A stretch of 64,000 bases of DNA from Arctopsyche grandis (GCF_051622035.1 NC_135367.1:26614001-26678000), one strand, 5' to 3'; positions 10,432 to 22,074 are shown, numbered from the stretch's first letter. Notes: generated by a model not told the origin, from the letters alone. Numbers and translations are program-made.

Positions 10432-10897
10432 TGTCACGTTCCAGGGAGATATTTATTTAAAATCTTATTTACTACTTGGTTAACCAACCAAGTTTCTTTA
10501 TTGTTATTAAAATGTTACAGTTATCTTATATTCTAGATATATTCGAAAAACCGATAGATAATGGAACTATGATTTTTATAATAGGAGACACGTAGAACTA
10601 TTTCACTATAACTTTCGTTCACTTTATTCTGCTGCTGTGCTGATCGTTAATTGAGGACGCGTTCTCGGAGTATTTACGATGACGACTGTCACTTTCTGAG
10701 TCGATGATGATGACTGACTAATGCGGTCGAATCGTGATCTATATAAATGATTTGTTATCTTATGGGCTGAGCACATTCCTGTGTTATCTGAATATCCTAT
10801 TACAGGAATTTTTATGGTTTTGTTATTCACGTATATGAGCGTGTGAAAAGTACATTTGATATTGTGGGAACTCAAGTGATAAGCGGGGTACATAACA
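10432..10897 (-). repeat. 5' LTR of the gag-PR-Env element
   Basis: 466 bp, apparently identical to 6209-6674. It carries the same TATA box, initiator and AATAAA signal. Transcription would start here and run leftwards. Confidence 0.95.
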
Positions 10898-10997
10898 GTA
10901 CATATATGCATGTACAAAAATATTTTTTGAGTTAAATATCTTTATTTATTATCTACTTATTTATAGGTGTATACCCATTTATTTTATTATACATGAT

Positions 10998-11454
10998 ATC
11001 TACTCATCTAGCCAGCAGTATGGCTCGGTGGTTGCGTTTATGTTTAGCACCCAGATGTTACTGGATTTGATCCCGTGCTAATCTTTAATACTGCTGGTCA
11101 GACTTGTATATTTGTGATCCAAGTCGATTGTTTCTTATCAAATTTTGCCAATTTATCTGATTTCAATGTTGAAACGGTTCCTCCATCAAATTGGCAAAAT
11201 CCATCCTTCCCGTTATGTCACAAATATCTGAATTTGATTTTTGTACAATATGTAAAAATTTATGTACAAATCTAAATCCATAGATGAATCTATGGATTAA
11301 TTAATTATTTAATTATTTATTTGTTAATTTAATTATTTATTTTGAAATAAAAAAAACCGTTGCAATGCTTGTGATTAAATGTATAGGAAAGCGCACTGTG
11401 GTATACCTGTTAGGACTTTCTGGTGTATATCTATGTAAAAATAAATAAATAAAT
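10998..11454 (+). mobile_element. tRNA-headed SINE, family 1
   Basis: Begins with a tRNA-like head: gccagcagtatggctcggtgg as A box and gatttgatccc as a B box. The shared body follows (ttgccaatttatctgattt...gttgaaacggttcc). It ends with a degenerate hairpin and an AAATAAATAAAT tail. The same head-body-tail order is seen at 52860-53337. Confidence 0.8.
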
Positions 11455-11537
11455 CTACGATCAAACATTTTACATATGTATATTATACACTGTAAATTGC
11501 ACATAACTAGCAGCGTGGACTAGTGGTGGTTAGCATA

Positions 11538-11600
11538 GAAATCTTGTTTTGTTAACCAAGTATTTTAAAAAATATATAAACTGCGTTTTGGAACATGACA
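11538..11600 (+). mobile_element. LTR 3'-end fragment, gag-PR-Env family
   Basis: Matches the last 63 bp of the solo LTR at 5731-6196, including aatatataaactgcgttttg. It abuts a SINE-like piece (cagcgtggactagtggt) on the left, so the LTR is cut. Confidence 0.7.
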
Positions 11601-13258
11601 ACATCACGCTACATATAATGAAATAAGGACAGATTAAACCAATTCCAAAAAAAAGTACCTTTTTAAATTGAAACAATTTGTCGACGGCTAATTTAAACGA
11701 CAGTGCTGTTTTCATTAATTACAAAATTTGAATGCAACCCTATTTTCATTTAATTTATCTTATTAAGCCAGCCAAGAAACTCAATATTTCGATCTCATTG
11801 TCGCGGCCCATTGTCGCTCGCAGCGGTCGTAAACATTTTCTCATTTCTCGTCCGTCATTGTACCGAATTTTGTTTCGCTTTCCTTTTCTTCCGCGCTGAC
11901 CATTGTAAAAATTGTTCAAAAAAAAAAAGAAGAAAACTACAGTTAAATTTTCACGTGGGAAGGAAATCACTTACACTAATGGAAAAGGTACAAACAAGTC
12001 ACGTGATCAATCAAACGACCCGAAAGGGTCGCGCTTTAATGGGGAAAGGGAATAGTGGGGGGAGGTGAGGAAACAAGAGGAGGGGGGGTCATAGGGTCGA
12101 GTGTGTGCCCATTTGAGAACCACAGGCCATGTAACCGTATTATCGATCGTGCACAATGATTCGTTCATTATACGCAAATACAAAAGAATTCAATTTGAAA
12201 GCTCGCATTCCATTATATCGTATCCAATGGCCGACGACTAACTAACCGAATCTAAAGGTTGAGCCTCGGAATGGTCATTGTTCGTATTCACACTTTGTTT
12301 CTGATCCTATCGTAACGATAATGGAGTTATTTGTATGTACGTTCAAATATGTGGTTCAAAAATAGCATCGAGTGATTTCATGCGAGTTCCGTCTCTGGAA
12401 GTGGATCTCAGATCCAAATCATTTTTTTACAAACCTCTTTTATGTTTCACTTACGATTACAATTCTGAAAAAAGTTTGCCTCTTATCCGAACGTTTTCAT
12501 ACTTTGCCATATTGCTCATTTTTCAAACTTTTATTAATAGCTTCACTTTGTTAGTTCATTTACATTCCTGCCAGTCAAAAAATTGTGATCCGATTTTGAA
12601 CTTGATGTGATTTGAACTGATCTTGAACCATTTGAACACTTTAGATCGCTTTGATATTTTGCCGAGATACTTAATTTATAATTTATAATTTTTCATTATT
12701 TTTACATACCTCCTTTATTCTTTTTGTATTGTTATTTTATTTTTATTTTTGATTGGCTAATCCTTCATAGCAAGTTCCATTTTTCATGCTATCTGAAAAA
12801 ATTTTTAATTGGCTTATGTTTAACTATTTATTTTATTATCTTTATTTTAGCTGTAAGTTTCTCTCTGTATATTAAATAAAATAAATTAGGCTAACAAAAA
12901 AAAAAAAAAAACGGGAGTTAGCTAACATTGAAGTAAGCCATTGTCTCCAACATGAAACTAGAGAAGGTTAATCATTAAAAATTTCATTAAAATTTACATC
13001 AGTTTGGAGCGATGACAGCTTGCTATCTATACGCCTCTTTCTACGTCCCCTTTGAAATTAATTAAAACAGTGGCAAATCTACTTTTTTCACTCTTATTTA
13101 CTGTCATGTCATATAAACTTAATATTAGAAGCTTTTATACATTCTCATGTTCCTTTTTTAATTCAATAATTAAATATCAGTGTGTAGTTTTAGAAGCTCT
13201 ATTTCGTCAGGCTTCCACCATTTCAACATTGGTTTTGTTTTACTTTATTTTTTACTAA
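11601..13258. other. Anonymous sequence with a dispersed repeat
   Basis: No gene is recognised. About 12420-12525 matches 16490-16595 (inverted) and 44970-45036, sharing cttacgattacaattc and gcctcttatccga. A GC-richer patch with G runs lies at 11990-12130, and an A17 run near 12896. The short frames here lack motifs. Confidence 0.5.
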
Positions 13259-13330
13259 GTCTGTATATAAATAGCTAGTGCTTTTACCCGGCTTCGCTCG
13301 GTATTTGTAATATAAACCGCTTACACATGG
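13259..13330. repeat. Terminal repeat with CCCGGCTTCGCTCGG motif
   Basis: agctagtgcttttacccgg followed by cttcgctcggtatttgtaa is matched in reverse at about 58445-58490 (gagcgaagccgggtaaaaccactagta) and, decayed, near 5290. It is probably the end of an unidentified non-autonomous element. Confidence 0.5.
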
Positions 13331-13595
13331 CTAATCTAATAGTAATCATTTTATTAAATATATTTGAATAGTTTTATTTTATTTAAATTTATTCAAATAG
13401 TTTTATTTTATTTAAATTTATTTGAATATTCATTTGTTTTTTTATTAAATTGAACGTCACAGAATCTAAGACCCAAACAAACATACACAAAAAGTCTCTT
13501 TCGAAATTATATATAGATACGAATATTTCAAAAATTTCTCAACATACATATATACAAAGTCTCTTTCGAATTTATATATTGGATCATTTATAATA

Positions 13596-14342
13596 ATTGA
13601 GAAAGTGCAAAAAAAGCATCTCTTCGTTTCCTGTATAGGAAAGGGTATGGGTATTACCCATATATTACTTCTCCTTTCCTTTTGGGCATGCTTGAGTATA
13701 ATTCCCTTGAACTTTGGAGAAACATCTCATTAATTCGCTTTGTTCCCCAGCTTTTACGTGGTAATTCGTCATGTCCAACAGTTGGGACTTTATGTCCCTA
13801 ATAATCATGTGCGTGGTAGACATCATCATTTGATGATTGTACCTACTGCCCGCACATAACTTTATCGGATGGCTCTTATTCCAAGAGCTATCCAACATTT
13901 CAATGAAATCGTCGTGAGCCTTAATGTGATAATTTCCATCTCAGTGAGCGTAGGCTATCTGAGATTATTTTAGCCTATTTGTCTGGTAGGCTGCACTCAT
14001 AATTATTTAAATAATTGAATGTGATGTATGAGTGTAATTTTGACATTTTCTCCTCCATTTGGATCTCGCAGGGATATTATGTATTTGCGGCTTGTTCTCA
14101 TGTTTATGTATATCGGTTATGGCTATAGGTGCAATACATTCCCTACTTTGTATTTTATTATTTGATTTTTTACTTTATTTGCTATTGTTTTATATTGCTA
14201 TTGTTTTTTATGTATAAATGTATTTTTGTCTGTATATATTTTTATTTTTCTCGTCTATCTGTATTTGTTCGACCATTGTGGCGTATTAGCGACTCCTGTA
14301 ATGCCACAATGGTCCAAATTGAAATTAAATAAATAAATAAAA
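13596..14342 (+). mobile_element. LINE-J copy 2, 5'-truncated
   Basis: A plus-strand polymerase C-terminus with several frameshifts (GMLEYNSLELWRN, RGRHHHL, PIPRAIQ), followed by the 3' UTR and the tail hairpin at about 14274-14316 (CCATTGTGGC ... GCCACAATGG). It ends in AAATAAATAAATAAA. Non-functional. Confidence 0.82.
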
Positions 14343-15638
14343 TGATTGAGTCAGTTTTGCAATCACTCATCTCCATATTTTTCATGTATTTATATTATAA
14401 ACACATTGAAATCACATTCCACGCTGTTTATAAATATATGTACATACGTATACACATAATTTATATTGTGTAATAAAATTTCGTATATTAAAAAATTTCA
14501 TATCCACATTCCGACGTTGAATAACATTTTTCGTATTTTAAGAATGTTATTTTTGTATTTAGTATTGTTATTCATATTGGAGTGATGCAATGAAAACAGC
14601 TATACACACAAATACCCTCAAATAGAAGTATGTTTTCCAATAATTATAGGATGATATTGTTTTATATCAGTATTTACATAGTATCGCTTTTTTGCGAAAT
14701 ATGGGTACACGTTTAAACAGAAAGACTCGTTAGATATTCTCGGAAATGTGATATATTTCCAATTGAACATGATCACAACAGCCGGAAAAACAGACGACGA
14801 GAGAAAATAATAATAAAAAAATAAAAAAAAAAAACACGAGACGTAATTACGAGATGCTTTTTTTCTTTCCATTCCGTTCCCCGCCCACTCTGGAGATAAA
14901 TATTTTTTGCTCGAGCGCAAAAGGAACGGGGAACGAGTGGAATCCCCTCCACGGTTTTTCATCGGAAAATCTCACAAAAGGTAAAAGTCTGCGGTCGACC
15001 GTTTGAAGGAACGAAACCTCCCTCGGGAGATCAGAAACAAAACATTTCGATTACGGCAGCAGATGATGGGAGCATATTCGGCAAATAAATGTGAAACATT
15101 ATGTCGCGTCGATGTTAGTCCTCGAAACGGACAGATTCGCACACACAAATTATAAACGCAAAACAGTACGCGTTTCTAATTTAAATTTTCCTTTGAGCGA
15201 AACGCAAGCTTAGCCGGAGGAAATAAATCGTTTGATCAATTTGCCGTTACGGATTCTGTCCGGGAAATTAATTCGCAACCCTTGTCCGTTGTGTTGACCC
15301 GTGTCCGACTTAACGGTTTACTTTTCTCGCTGCCTTTAAACATAAAACGAACATATTTAGTCAATAATTCAATCCCCGTCGACGGCCCATTAATTTCCAC
15401 GAATTAAAAAAATAAATAAAAAAAAATCCTCACCAAACAAATACACATACTAATGTGTTCATAAACTTTCATACAAACATTGAATAGCAATGATTTTCTA
15501 TTACAAAAAAAAAAAAAAAACAGTTGTAGCAATGATGAAATATTTGACATAAGTACTTCTTCCTTATAACCAAGCTACAAAAATTCAAACATGATATTTG
15601 TATTTAATATACGGGTCTACGTGACGAGACACGTTAAT
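14343..15638. other. Anonymous sequence, no gene seen
   Basis: AT-rich to about 14600, then a GC-richer section (about 14870-15380) that could be unique host DNA, since I found no second copy in the window. The 14618-14962 minus frame crosses an A-rich tract and has no motif. Confidence 0.5.
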
Positions 15639-15646
15639 ATACATAT

Positions 15647-15939
15647 CATCATCATTTACAGCTATTCGCCATCCACTGCTGGATGAAGGCCTCTCCAACA
15701 CGCTTCCACCCGTCTCTGTTTTGCGCAACATTCATCCATCTCACTCCGCACATTTTCCTAATTTCGTTCACCCATCTTCCTTGCGGTCTTCCTTTTACCC
15801 TTTTGCATTCTCTCGGGTACCATTCAAGCACTTCTTTTGTCCACCTTTCGTCCATCCTCCTAGCTACATGACCCGCCCATTGCCATTTCCATCTCTTCAC
15901 TCTATCCACTATGTCCACTACTCTTGTCATACTTCTCAC
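15647..15939 (-). mobile_element. RTE LINE 3' fragment
   Basis: The minus strand encodes 90-odd residues of the RTE polymerase C-terminus: MTRVVDIVDRVKR, WQWAGHVARRMDE, CKRVKGRPQGRWVNEIRK, ending NRDGWKRVGEAFIQQWM. A short (ATG)n tail follows. The flanks share ATACATAT (15639-15646 and 15940-15947), a plausible target duplication. It is strongly 5'-truncated. Unlike the 19-kb copy, its last frame is intact. Confidence 0.88.
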
Positions 15940-15947
15940 ATACATAT

Positions 15948-17188
15948 ATGTGTATATGAGCCTTTACATTTGAAAGTCCAATTTTCAATTCCAAAAACAA
16001 TATTTCTGTTTATCTAAATTCACAAACTGCTATCACTTATTTTATTTCGATGTGTCCAGACTCTCGGAAAAGCAGAATAAACTTATTACAGGCCACTGGT
16101 ATTTTTAATAATTTCTAAACGCAAAACATTAAATATAATGCTTTGATTTATATTTCTCGAAATTAAGAAAAGTGGACTTTTGTCACTTTCAAATTTGTAA
16201 CTGAAAATAACAATTTATTCACGATACTATTTACTAATACGAATTTTAATGGTATGTTTCGGTACTTGATTAGTGTTATTCAAGAAATATGAATAATTTG
16301 TATATAAAATTATTATTTCGAATAAAAATACCAATAATTTTATTTTACTACCGCCATCTACATACATATGTTAAAAACTCAAAACTGGATAGACGTCAGT
16401 TAATTTTCAGAAATTCAAATTTCAAACGCGTCTTACACGATATTTTTGCACCATCGTAATAGCAGAGGATCCATTTACTTATATTGATGACCAAAATGAG
16501 CAAAGTATGAAAACGATCGGATAAGAGGCAAACTTTTTCCTGAATTGTAATCGTAAGTGAAACGTAAAGGAGGTATGTAAAAATGAGTGTTAAATGAGAT
16601 CATGAAAAGAAAGTATTTATTTATATAAAGTCTCATATTGTGTTTTAAGTAAACAATATAATACCTTGCAATAAATGTATTTTTGTAAATTAAAGATTCC
16701 ATAACTAGTTTTTTAAGGGGGTGCCGGAACATATTTTCAGATTCAAAGAGGTGCGGCTCAATGAAAAGGTTAAGAACCACTGCACTTGTGGATGGTGAAT
16801 GGCTGTAGATGACGACGATGATGATGATGATGCATGCACTATTATTAGCAAGAAAATACTTATGAAACCGACTGCATTTCATTCCCATATCATTGAAAAC
16901 CTGCACACCATCACAGTATTACAAAAAAATAATTATAAACATATTAATTTTTATTTTGTATTTTTACAAAGCTGTTTAAGTACGTCTGTATAATATACAT
17001 ACAAACATATATACTAATGTACATGCACAGGGCTCAAAGTGCGTCGGCCAGGCTTCGCATCCAAAAACGAAACAATGGCTTGAATTACCAATAAACATAT
17101 GTACATACATACATATGTAGGTAAATTAAAGCACCGGAACAACATATCGACCACACGTCACATTCTACATACATACATTCTACATACA
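15948..17188. other. Anonymous sequence with a dispersed repeat
   Basis: The block at 16490-16595 is an inverted copy of 12420-12525. A short GATGAT run with a tggatggtgaatggctgtag lead-in near 16790-16830 resembles the 3' end of the RTE element, so a tiny RTE tail is likely. The rest shows no gene. Confidence 0.5.
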
Positions 17189-17737
17189 TAGTTCTTTTTC
17201 GAATGGCTCCTATCCCAAGAGCTATTCGACTTCTTAATGAAATCGTTGCTGCCGAGACTGAATGTGATATTTTCCACCTTAGTGAGCGTAAATTGTCGGA
17301 AATTACTCTAACCCATTTATCTGGTAGTCTGCGCTCATCATTGTTTTCATGATTGATTGTGATTTATGAGTGAAATTTTAATTAACTCTCTTCCATTTGG
17401 GCCTTACAGGGATGTTTTGTATTTCTAGTTGTTTCTTACATATTTATTGAAACTGGCTGTAGGTGCAAGGCATTCCTTACGCTATATTTATTTGATATTT
17501 TTACTTTATCTGTTATTATTAAATGCTATTTTTTATGTTTGTGTATGGATGTATTTATGTTTATGTTCAAATGTATTTTTTTTATGTATAATTGATGAGT
17601 ATATTATTTTCGTTATGTATTAATTTATGTTTAATTGTTATTTTGTTTTTTTTTGTGTTATATTTTTTGACCATTGTGGCGCTTTAGGAATTCCTGTTAT
17701 GCCACAATGGTCTGTTTAGAATAAAATAAATAAATAA
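17189..17737 (+). mobile_element. LINE-J copy 3, 5'-truncated
   Basis: Starts in the FRMAPIPRAIRLLNEIVAA part of the polymerase. It continues through the shared 3' UTR to the hairpin at 17670-17712 and an AATAAATAAATAAAT tail. A SINE follows at once. Confidence 0.85.
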
Positions 17738-17739
17738 AT

Positions 17740-18215
17740 ATAAAACCAACAGCGTGTTCTCGTGCTTGATGTCACGGGTTCGATTCCCACTAATAGTCTC
17801 GTTGTTGGCCAGACCTTGGTTTGTCGAGATCGATCGTTTCTTATCAGAATTTGCCAATTTTTCTGATTCTCATTGAAACGGTTCCTGTAAAATTGGCTTT
17901 TCCTGCCCAATTTTCTATTGAAAACCTTTAGTTATTGTTACATATATCTCAGGTTTCGCCAGATTTCTCACCATAGATGTCTCTGTGGTTGTTTATCGAA
18001 TGTAAAAATTTGTATTGTTACATGAAAAATGTTGTATTTATACGATATTTGTAATATCTGACCATAGATGTCAGGTATTGTTTCGATTTACATATGTATG
18101 TATTTATATGTTTTGTTAATAATGAATTTTCAATGTCTTGTAATTAATTAGCCATAGTGACGATCTGGAGCTAATCTGCAATGCCGCTATGGCGAAATTG
18201 TAAAAAATAAAAAAT
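17740..18215 (+). mobile_element. tRNA-headed SINE, subfamily 2
   Basis: The head has ggttcgattcccac as B box, followed by the family body (ttgccaatttttctgatt, gaaacggttcct) and the paired tracts ccatagatgtctctgtgg. The tail hairpin at 18151-18193 has stem GCCATAG/CTATGGC, different from the CCAGGAAGGC stem of subfamily 1. It ends in an A-rich run. Confidence 0.8.
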
Positions 18216-18751
18216 ATATGTATGTATGTACATATGTACGTACGTATGTGCATACTAATCCGGCCCGTGACGGGCGCGCGCCTCAGTTTGGCGACCGCTG
18301 ACACTCTCCCCCCGTTTAGTTTACGTGTCAAATATAATGAGTTCGATTCGTTTTTCCCGCGAGAGATTAATCAGCGCCGAATCCAATTACCGGCAATGCC
18401 GTTCATTATTCGACGGACGTTTGTTTGCCGCTCGCTCGGATTCGTTTCATTTGCATTACGGTTCGACAAACAGACGCTGACGCGCATACTAAAACGCTTA
18501 TGACTTTGACAATCTGTTCAGGGACCAAGGGTCGACCTGCTTTGACGCCGCAATGCCATCGCGACATCTGCTGCCAAAAACCTGGAGCAGCTCACTGATT
18601 AAGCGATTTTTGACCAGTAGAAAGCTGTGGGTTCAAATCATTTTACAGAGTGGGAGGGAGCGGCAACAGTGTTGGTGATGTCTACAGGGTAGCGTCTTCA
18701 AATTAAAGACGGTTTTTGATATATTCTACGTTACGTTTATTTATAAGTATT
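18216..18751. other. Anonymous, GC-richer patch
   Basis: 18245-18520 is GC-richer than its surroundings and has no second copy that I can see. It may be unique host DNA. The frame at 18222-18503 has no motif. Confidence 0.4.
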
Positions 18752-19429
18752 GTCACGGATATTCCATTGGATCCGTATTGTTGAAGCGTGTGGAATCTAT
18801 GGTCGACTTGGGTATCACTTTTGATCCTCAATTCACCTTTCACAACCACATCAAGACAGTCGCTGACGTTTCCTTTCGTCGACTTGGATTTGTCTTGAGA
18901 TATGCTAGATTATTCTCCAACCCCTTGTCTTCTCGCTTGCTTTTCAACTCGCTTGTTAGAAGTAAGCTAGAGTATAATGCGATTGTGTGGAATCCGCATG
19001 AAGCAAACTACTCTCTTATTATCGAAAAAGTGCAAAAAGCATTTTTCGTTTTCTATATAAGAAAGAGTTTGGGTATTACCCATATCTCTATCCTATTCCT
19101 TTCCTTTTGGGCATGCTTGGGTATAATTCCCTTGAACTTCGGAGAAACTTCTCATTAATTCGTTTCGTTCTCCAGCTACTGCGTGGTAATACGTCATGCC
19201 CGTTGTTGCTGGAACAGTTGGGACTTTATGTACCTAACAATTATGTGCGTGGTAGATATCATCATTTAATGTGTGTACCTCCTGCTCGCACAGTTCTTTT
19301 TCGAATGGCTCCTATACCAAGAGCTATTCGAATTATCAATGAAATCGTTGCTGCCGTCCCTGAATGCGATATTTTCCACCTCGGTGAGCTCGTAGATTAT
19401 CGGATATTATTTTAACATATTTATCTAGT

Positions 19430-21220
19430 GAAATAAGGAAATTAAAAAGAGAATAGTCAGGGATGTCAGGGATTTTAACAGCAAGCTAATAGAAAATACC
19501 ATTAAGAATAACCGTAGCCTGAAAAAGTGCAAACAGGATCTTTTCTTAGGCAAAACCCAATTGATCGCAATCAGATCAGAGGGCGGAGTAATAATTAGGA
19601 ATAGAGAAGAAATCATAGACAGAGTTTACACGTTCTATGCAAAACTATTCGAGAACAACAACGGTCAATTCCCCGCTCTGGAATCGACACACGGCCAAAG
19701 GGTTCCTGCAGTATTGCCTAGCGAAGTAGAGACCGCGCTAAAAACTGCAAAGAACGGTAAAACTCCAGGGGAAGATAATATTCCCATTGACTTACTAAAA
19801 TGTGGCGGCTCCCCCCTAAATAATATCTTAGCTAGGCTTTTCAGCAAATGCATCCAGAACCAAGCTATACCAGAAGGATGGAATAACGCAACTATCATCT
19901 TAATACACAAAAAAGGTGATAATAGCGATATCAAGAACTACCGACCCATTAGTTTACTTTCAGCGGTCTACAAGCTTTTCACGAAGGTTATTACAGAAAG
20001 GCTGAAGAATATCCTCGACGAGAACCAACCTATAGAACAGGCAGGATTTAGGGCAAATTTCAGCACAATGGACCACCTCCAAGTAGTTGGCGAACTAATC
20101 GAACGCGCCAACGAATATCAACGGCCATTGTGCCTAGGGTTCGTCGATTATGAGAAAGCCTTCGATACAGTGAGCCACAATGCAGTACTTAACGCTCTAC
20201 AAAAACAGGGAGTGCCGGAACCCTATGTGGGGCTGTTAGCTGCAATATATAAAAATGCCACAGCTTCGGTTAAAATTTTTTCAGGTACAGATAGATTTAG
20301 CATAGGAAAAGGAGTAAGACAAGGAGATACAATCTCGCCCAAGTTATTCAATGCGGTGCTTGAGGGAGTTTTCAGGAACTTGGAGTGGGACACAGCCGGA
20401 GTAAGCATCAACGGTCGTTTCTTGAGTCACCTTCGGTTCGCAGACGATATAGTTTTAATAGCTCGTGATGCAGCTGAACTACTTAACAGACTAACACAGC
20501 TGGACAGGGAAAGTAGAAAAGTAGGATTAAAAATTAACGTAGATAAGACCAAACTAATGTTCAATAGTTATTGCATGCCTGATAGCATCCCATTAGATGA
20601 TAAACCAGTAGAAGTAGTAAATAATTATTTATATTTAGGTCAAATAATTGACATGTCTGGTAGTAAAGATGAAGAGATAAAGAGATGTATGAAATTAGGA
20701 TGGAGTGCATTTGGACGGATGCATGCTGTTTTTAAATCAAAAATGCCACTCTGCCTGAAGAAAAAGATCTTTGATCAATGCGTTTTGCCAGTGATGACGT
20801 ATGTATGTGAAACTTGGACACTGAACACCAAGATGCTACATAAAATCCAATGCACTCAAAGAAGTATGGAGCGCTGTATGCTTGGCATAACGAGGAAAGA
20901 CAGAGAGCGGAACACGTGGGTGAGAAGTATGACAAGAGTAGTGGACATAGTAGATAGAGTGAAGAGATTGAAATGGCAATGGGCGGGTCACGTAGCTAGG
21001 AGGATGGACGAAAAGTGGACAAAAGAAGTGCTTGAATGGTACCCGAGAGAATGCAAAAGGGTAAAAGGAAGACCGCAAGGAAGATGGGTGAACGAAATTA
21101 GGAAAATGTGCGGGGTGAGATGGATGAGTGTTGCGCAAAACAGAGACGGTGGAAGCGTGTTGGAGAGGCCTTCATCCAGCAGTGGATGGCGAGTGGCTGT
21201 AAATGATGATGATGATGATG
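19430..21220 (+). mobile_element. RTE-clade LINE, 5'-truncated
   Basis: 1791 bp inserted into LINE-J with an 11-bp duplication, ATTTATCTAGT (19419-19429 and 21221-21231). The polymerase frame is open from the truncation point. It ends in a (GATGAT)n tail rather than poly(A), typical of RTE elements. The endonuclease is missing. Confidence 0.92.
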
Positions 21221-21258
21221 ATTTATCTAGTAACCGGCGCTCATCGTTACTTTCTTAA
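19561..21258 (+). CDS. RTE reverse transcriptase (endonuclease lost)
   Basis: 565 codons from the first ATG; the frame is open back to about 19432. RT motifs in order: KTPGEDNIPIDLLK, NYRPISLLSAVYKLF, GFVDYEKAFD (catalytic Asp near 196), GVRQGDTISPKLFN, and FADD at 293-296. A C-terminal WQWAGHVARRMDE...GRPQGRWVNEIRK domain follows. Normally it copies the element's own RNA at a nicked target site. After NRDG (about 21147) one G is missing compared with the 15.65-kb copy, so the last residues are frameshifted and run into the ATG repeat and the flanking LINE. The core looks intact, but without endonuclease and with the C-terminal shift it is unlikely to be mobile. Confidence 0.9.
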   Translation: MIAIRSEGGVIIRNREEIIDRVYTFYAKLFENNNGQFPALESTHGQRVPAVLPSEVETALKTAKNGKTPGEDNIPIDLLKCGGSPLNNILARLFSKCIQNQAIPEGWNNATIILIHKKGDNSDIKNYRPISLLSAVYKLFTKVITERLKNILDENQPIEQAGFRANFSTMDHLQVVGELIERANEYQRPLCLGFVDYEKAFDTVSHNAVLNALQKQGVPEPYVGLLAAIYKNATASVKIFSGTDRFSIGKGVRQGDTISPKLFNAVLEGVFRNLEWDTAGVSINGRFLSHLRFADDIVLIARDAAELLNRLTQLDRESRKVGLKINVDKTKLMFNSYCMPDSIPLDDKPVEVVNNYLYLGQIIDMSGSKDEEIKRCMKLGWSAFGRMHAVFKSKMPLCLKKKIFDQCVLPVMTYVCETWTLNTKMLHKIQCTQRSMERCMLGITRKDRERNTWVRSMTRVVDIVDRVKRLKWQWAGHVARRMDEKWTKEVLEWYPRECKRVKGRPQGRWVNEIRKMCGVRWMSVAQNRDGGSVLERPSSSSGWRVAVNDDDDDDLSSNRRSSLLS

Positions 21259-21820
21259 TTTGAATGTGATTATGAGTGGAATCTTAATCGAATCTCTTCC
21301 ATTTGGGCCTCGCTGTGATTTTATTTTATTTCATTCATATTTTGTTTTATTTTACTTTTTCTTTCTCCTTTGTACATTTTTATGTTCTATTTTAATTTGG
21401 CTCAATGTAAACAAATAATGGGATTTATAGATTTTATTTTTGATTTTTACACTTGTTCATTTTTTTTTCTGATGTATTATTTTCCTTTTGTTACTTTTTT
21501 TTATTATTATTTTATTTTACCATGTTTTCTGCTTTTCACTTTTTCTTCTTTATACTAATTGTACTTGTTTTTATATATTTATCAAATGTAGGCCATTGTG
21601 GCGCATTAGGTTCTTCCTGTAATGCCACAATGGTCCAAAACTATTAATAAATAATTATAAATAATTATAAATAATAATAATAATAAGGAATACGTAAAGA
21701 TACGTACATATTTTGGACATCTATTTTTGTCAATTTTCATTTTGCATTTAGGGCATTACAAATGTTCAATTTTAGCGTCTATTGGGCATCTATTTTTATG
21801 AAGAGTTTAATTTTAAATAA

Positions 21821-22074
21821 TGTGGGATTTTATGTGTGTGGGAATTGATGTGAGTGAATGTAATTAGTGTAATGTTGAAGAGTAATGGCAAACAGTGGTA
21901 CACATGAGTGTTCACTGTTAGGAGTTGGCAGAAGTGTGTGACGCCAACTGACAACAGGTGCGTGCGCGCGAGTGTGTTTATTCTTATATTGAACAATAAA
22001 CGTATAAGGTTGAACTAAGATCGCCTTTAATTGTCTCTCTCCTGCAACTCACCCTATTACCCAGGACTCCTACA
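21821..22074 (+). mobile_element. Solo LTR, family C, copy 2
   Basis: TGTGGGATT...CTCCTACA, 254 bp, with a perfect 4-bp ATAA duplication (21817-21820 and 22075-22078). It contains AATAAACGTATAAGG as polyadenylation region and the TTGTCTCTCTCCTGCAA end shared with 2490-2718. No internal region is present. Confidence 0.85.

Larger units (their letters stand above)
6209..10897 (-). mobile_element. Non-autonomous Ty3/gypsy (errantivirus-like) retrotransposon, gag-PR-Env, no RT/IN
   Basis: A complete 4689-bp element on the minus strand, bounded by two 466-bp LTRs and a GTAC duplication (6205-6208 and 10898-10901). Internal order in reading direction is tRNA-Leu-type primer site, leader, gag (9944-8910), -1 slippery site, protease joined to an envelope-like region (to 6718), short purine tract, 3' LTR. 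There is no reverse transcriptase, RNase H or integrase, so it cannot copy or integrate itself. The LTRs show no difference that I can find by eye and both frames are open, which points to a recent insertion moved by enzymes supplied in trans. Errantivirus affinity is inferred from the 4-bp duplication, gag, protease and envelope features. Confidence 0.9.
18752..21657 (+). mobile_element. LINE-J copy 4, split by an RTE LINE
   Basis: 18752-19429 encodes the post-RT part of a Jockey/CR1-like polymerase: MVDLGITFDPQFTFHNHI, LGFVLRYARLF, LVRSKLEYNAIVWNP, IEKVQKAF. A frameshift near 19045 is followed by the GMLGYNSLELRRN...FRMAPIPRAIRIINEI block to about 19415. The rest of the C-terminus and the 3' UTR resume at 21221, ending with the hairpin at 21593-21633 and an AATAAATAATTATAAAT tail. 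This is the longest LINE-J copy in the window. It has no endonuclease or RT core. Confidence 0.85.

Noticed and set aside
13665..13898. Minus-strand 77-codon frame (similarly 2916-3295 plus)
   Set aside because: It is the antisense shadow of the LINE-J C-terminus on the other strand.
20836..21138. Minus-strand 100-codon frame (and 15683-16017 plus)
   Set aside because: Antisense of the conserved RTE C-terminal domain.
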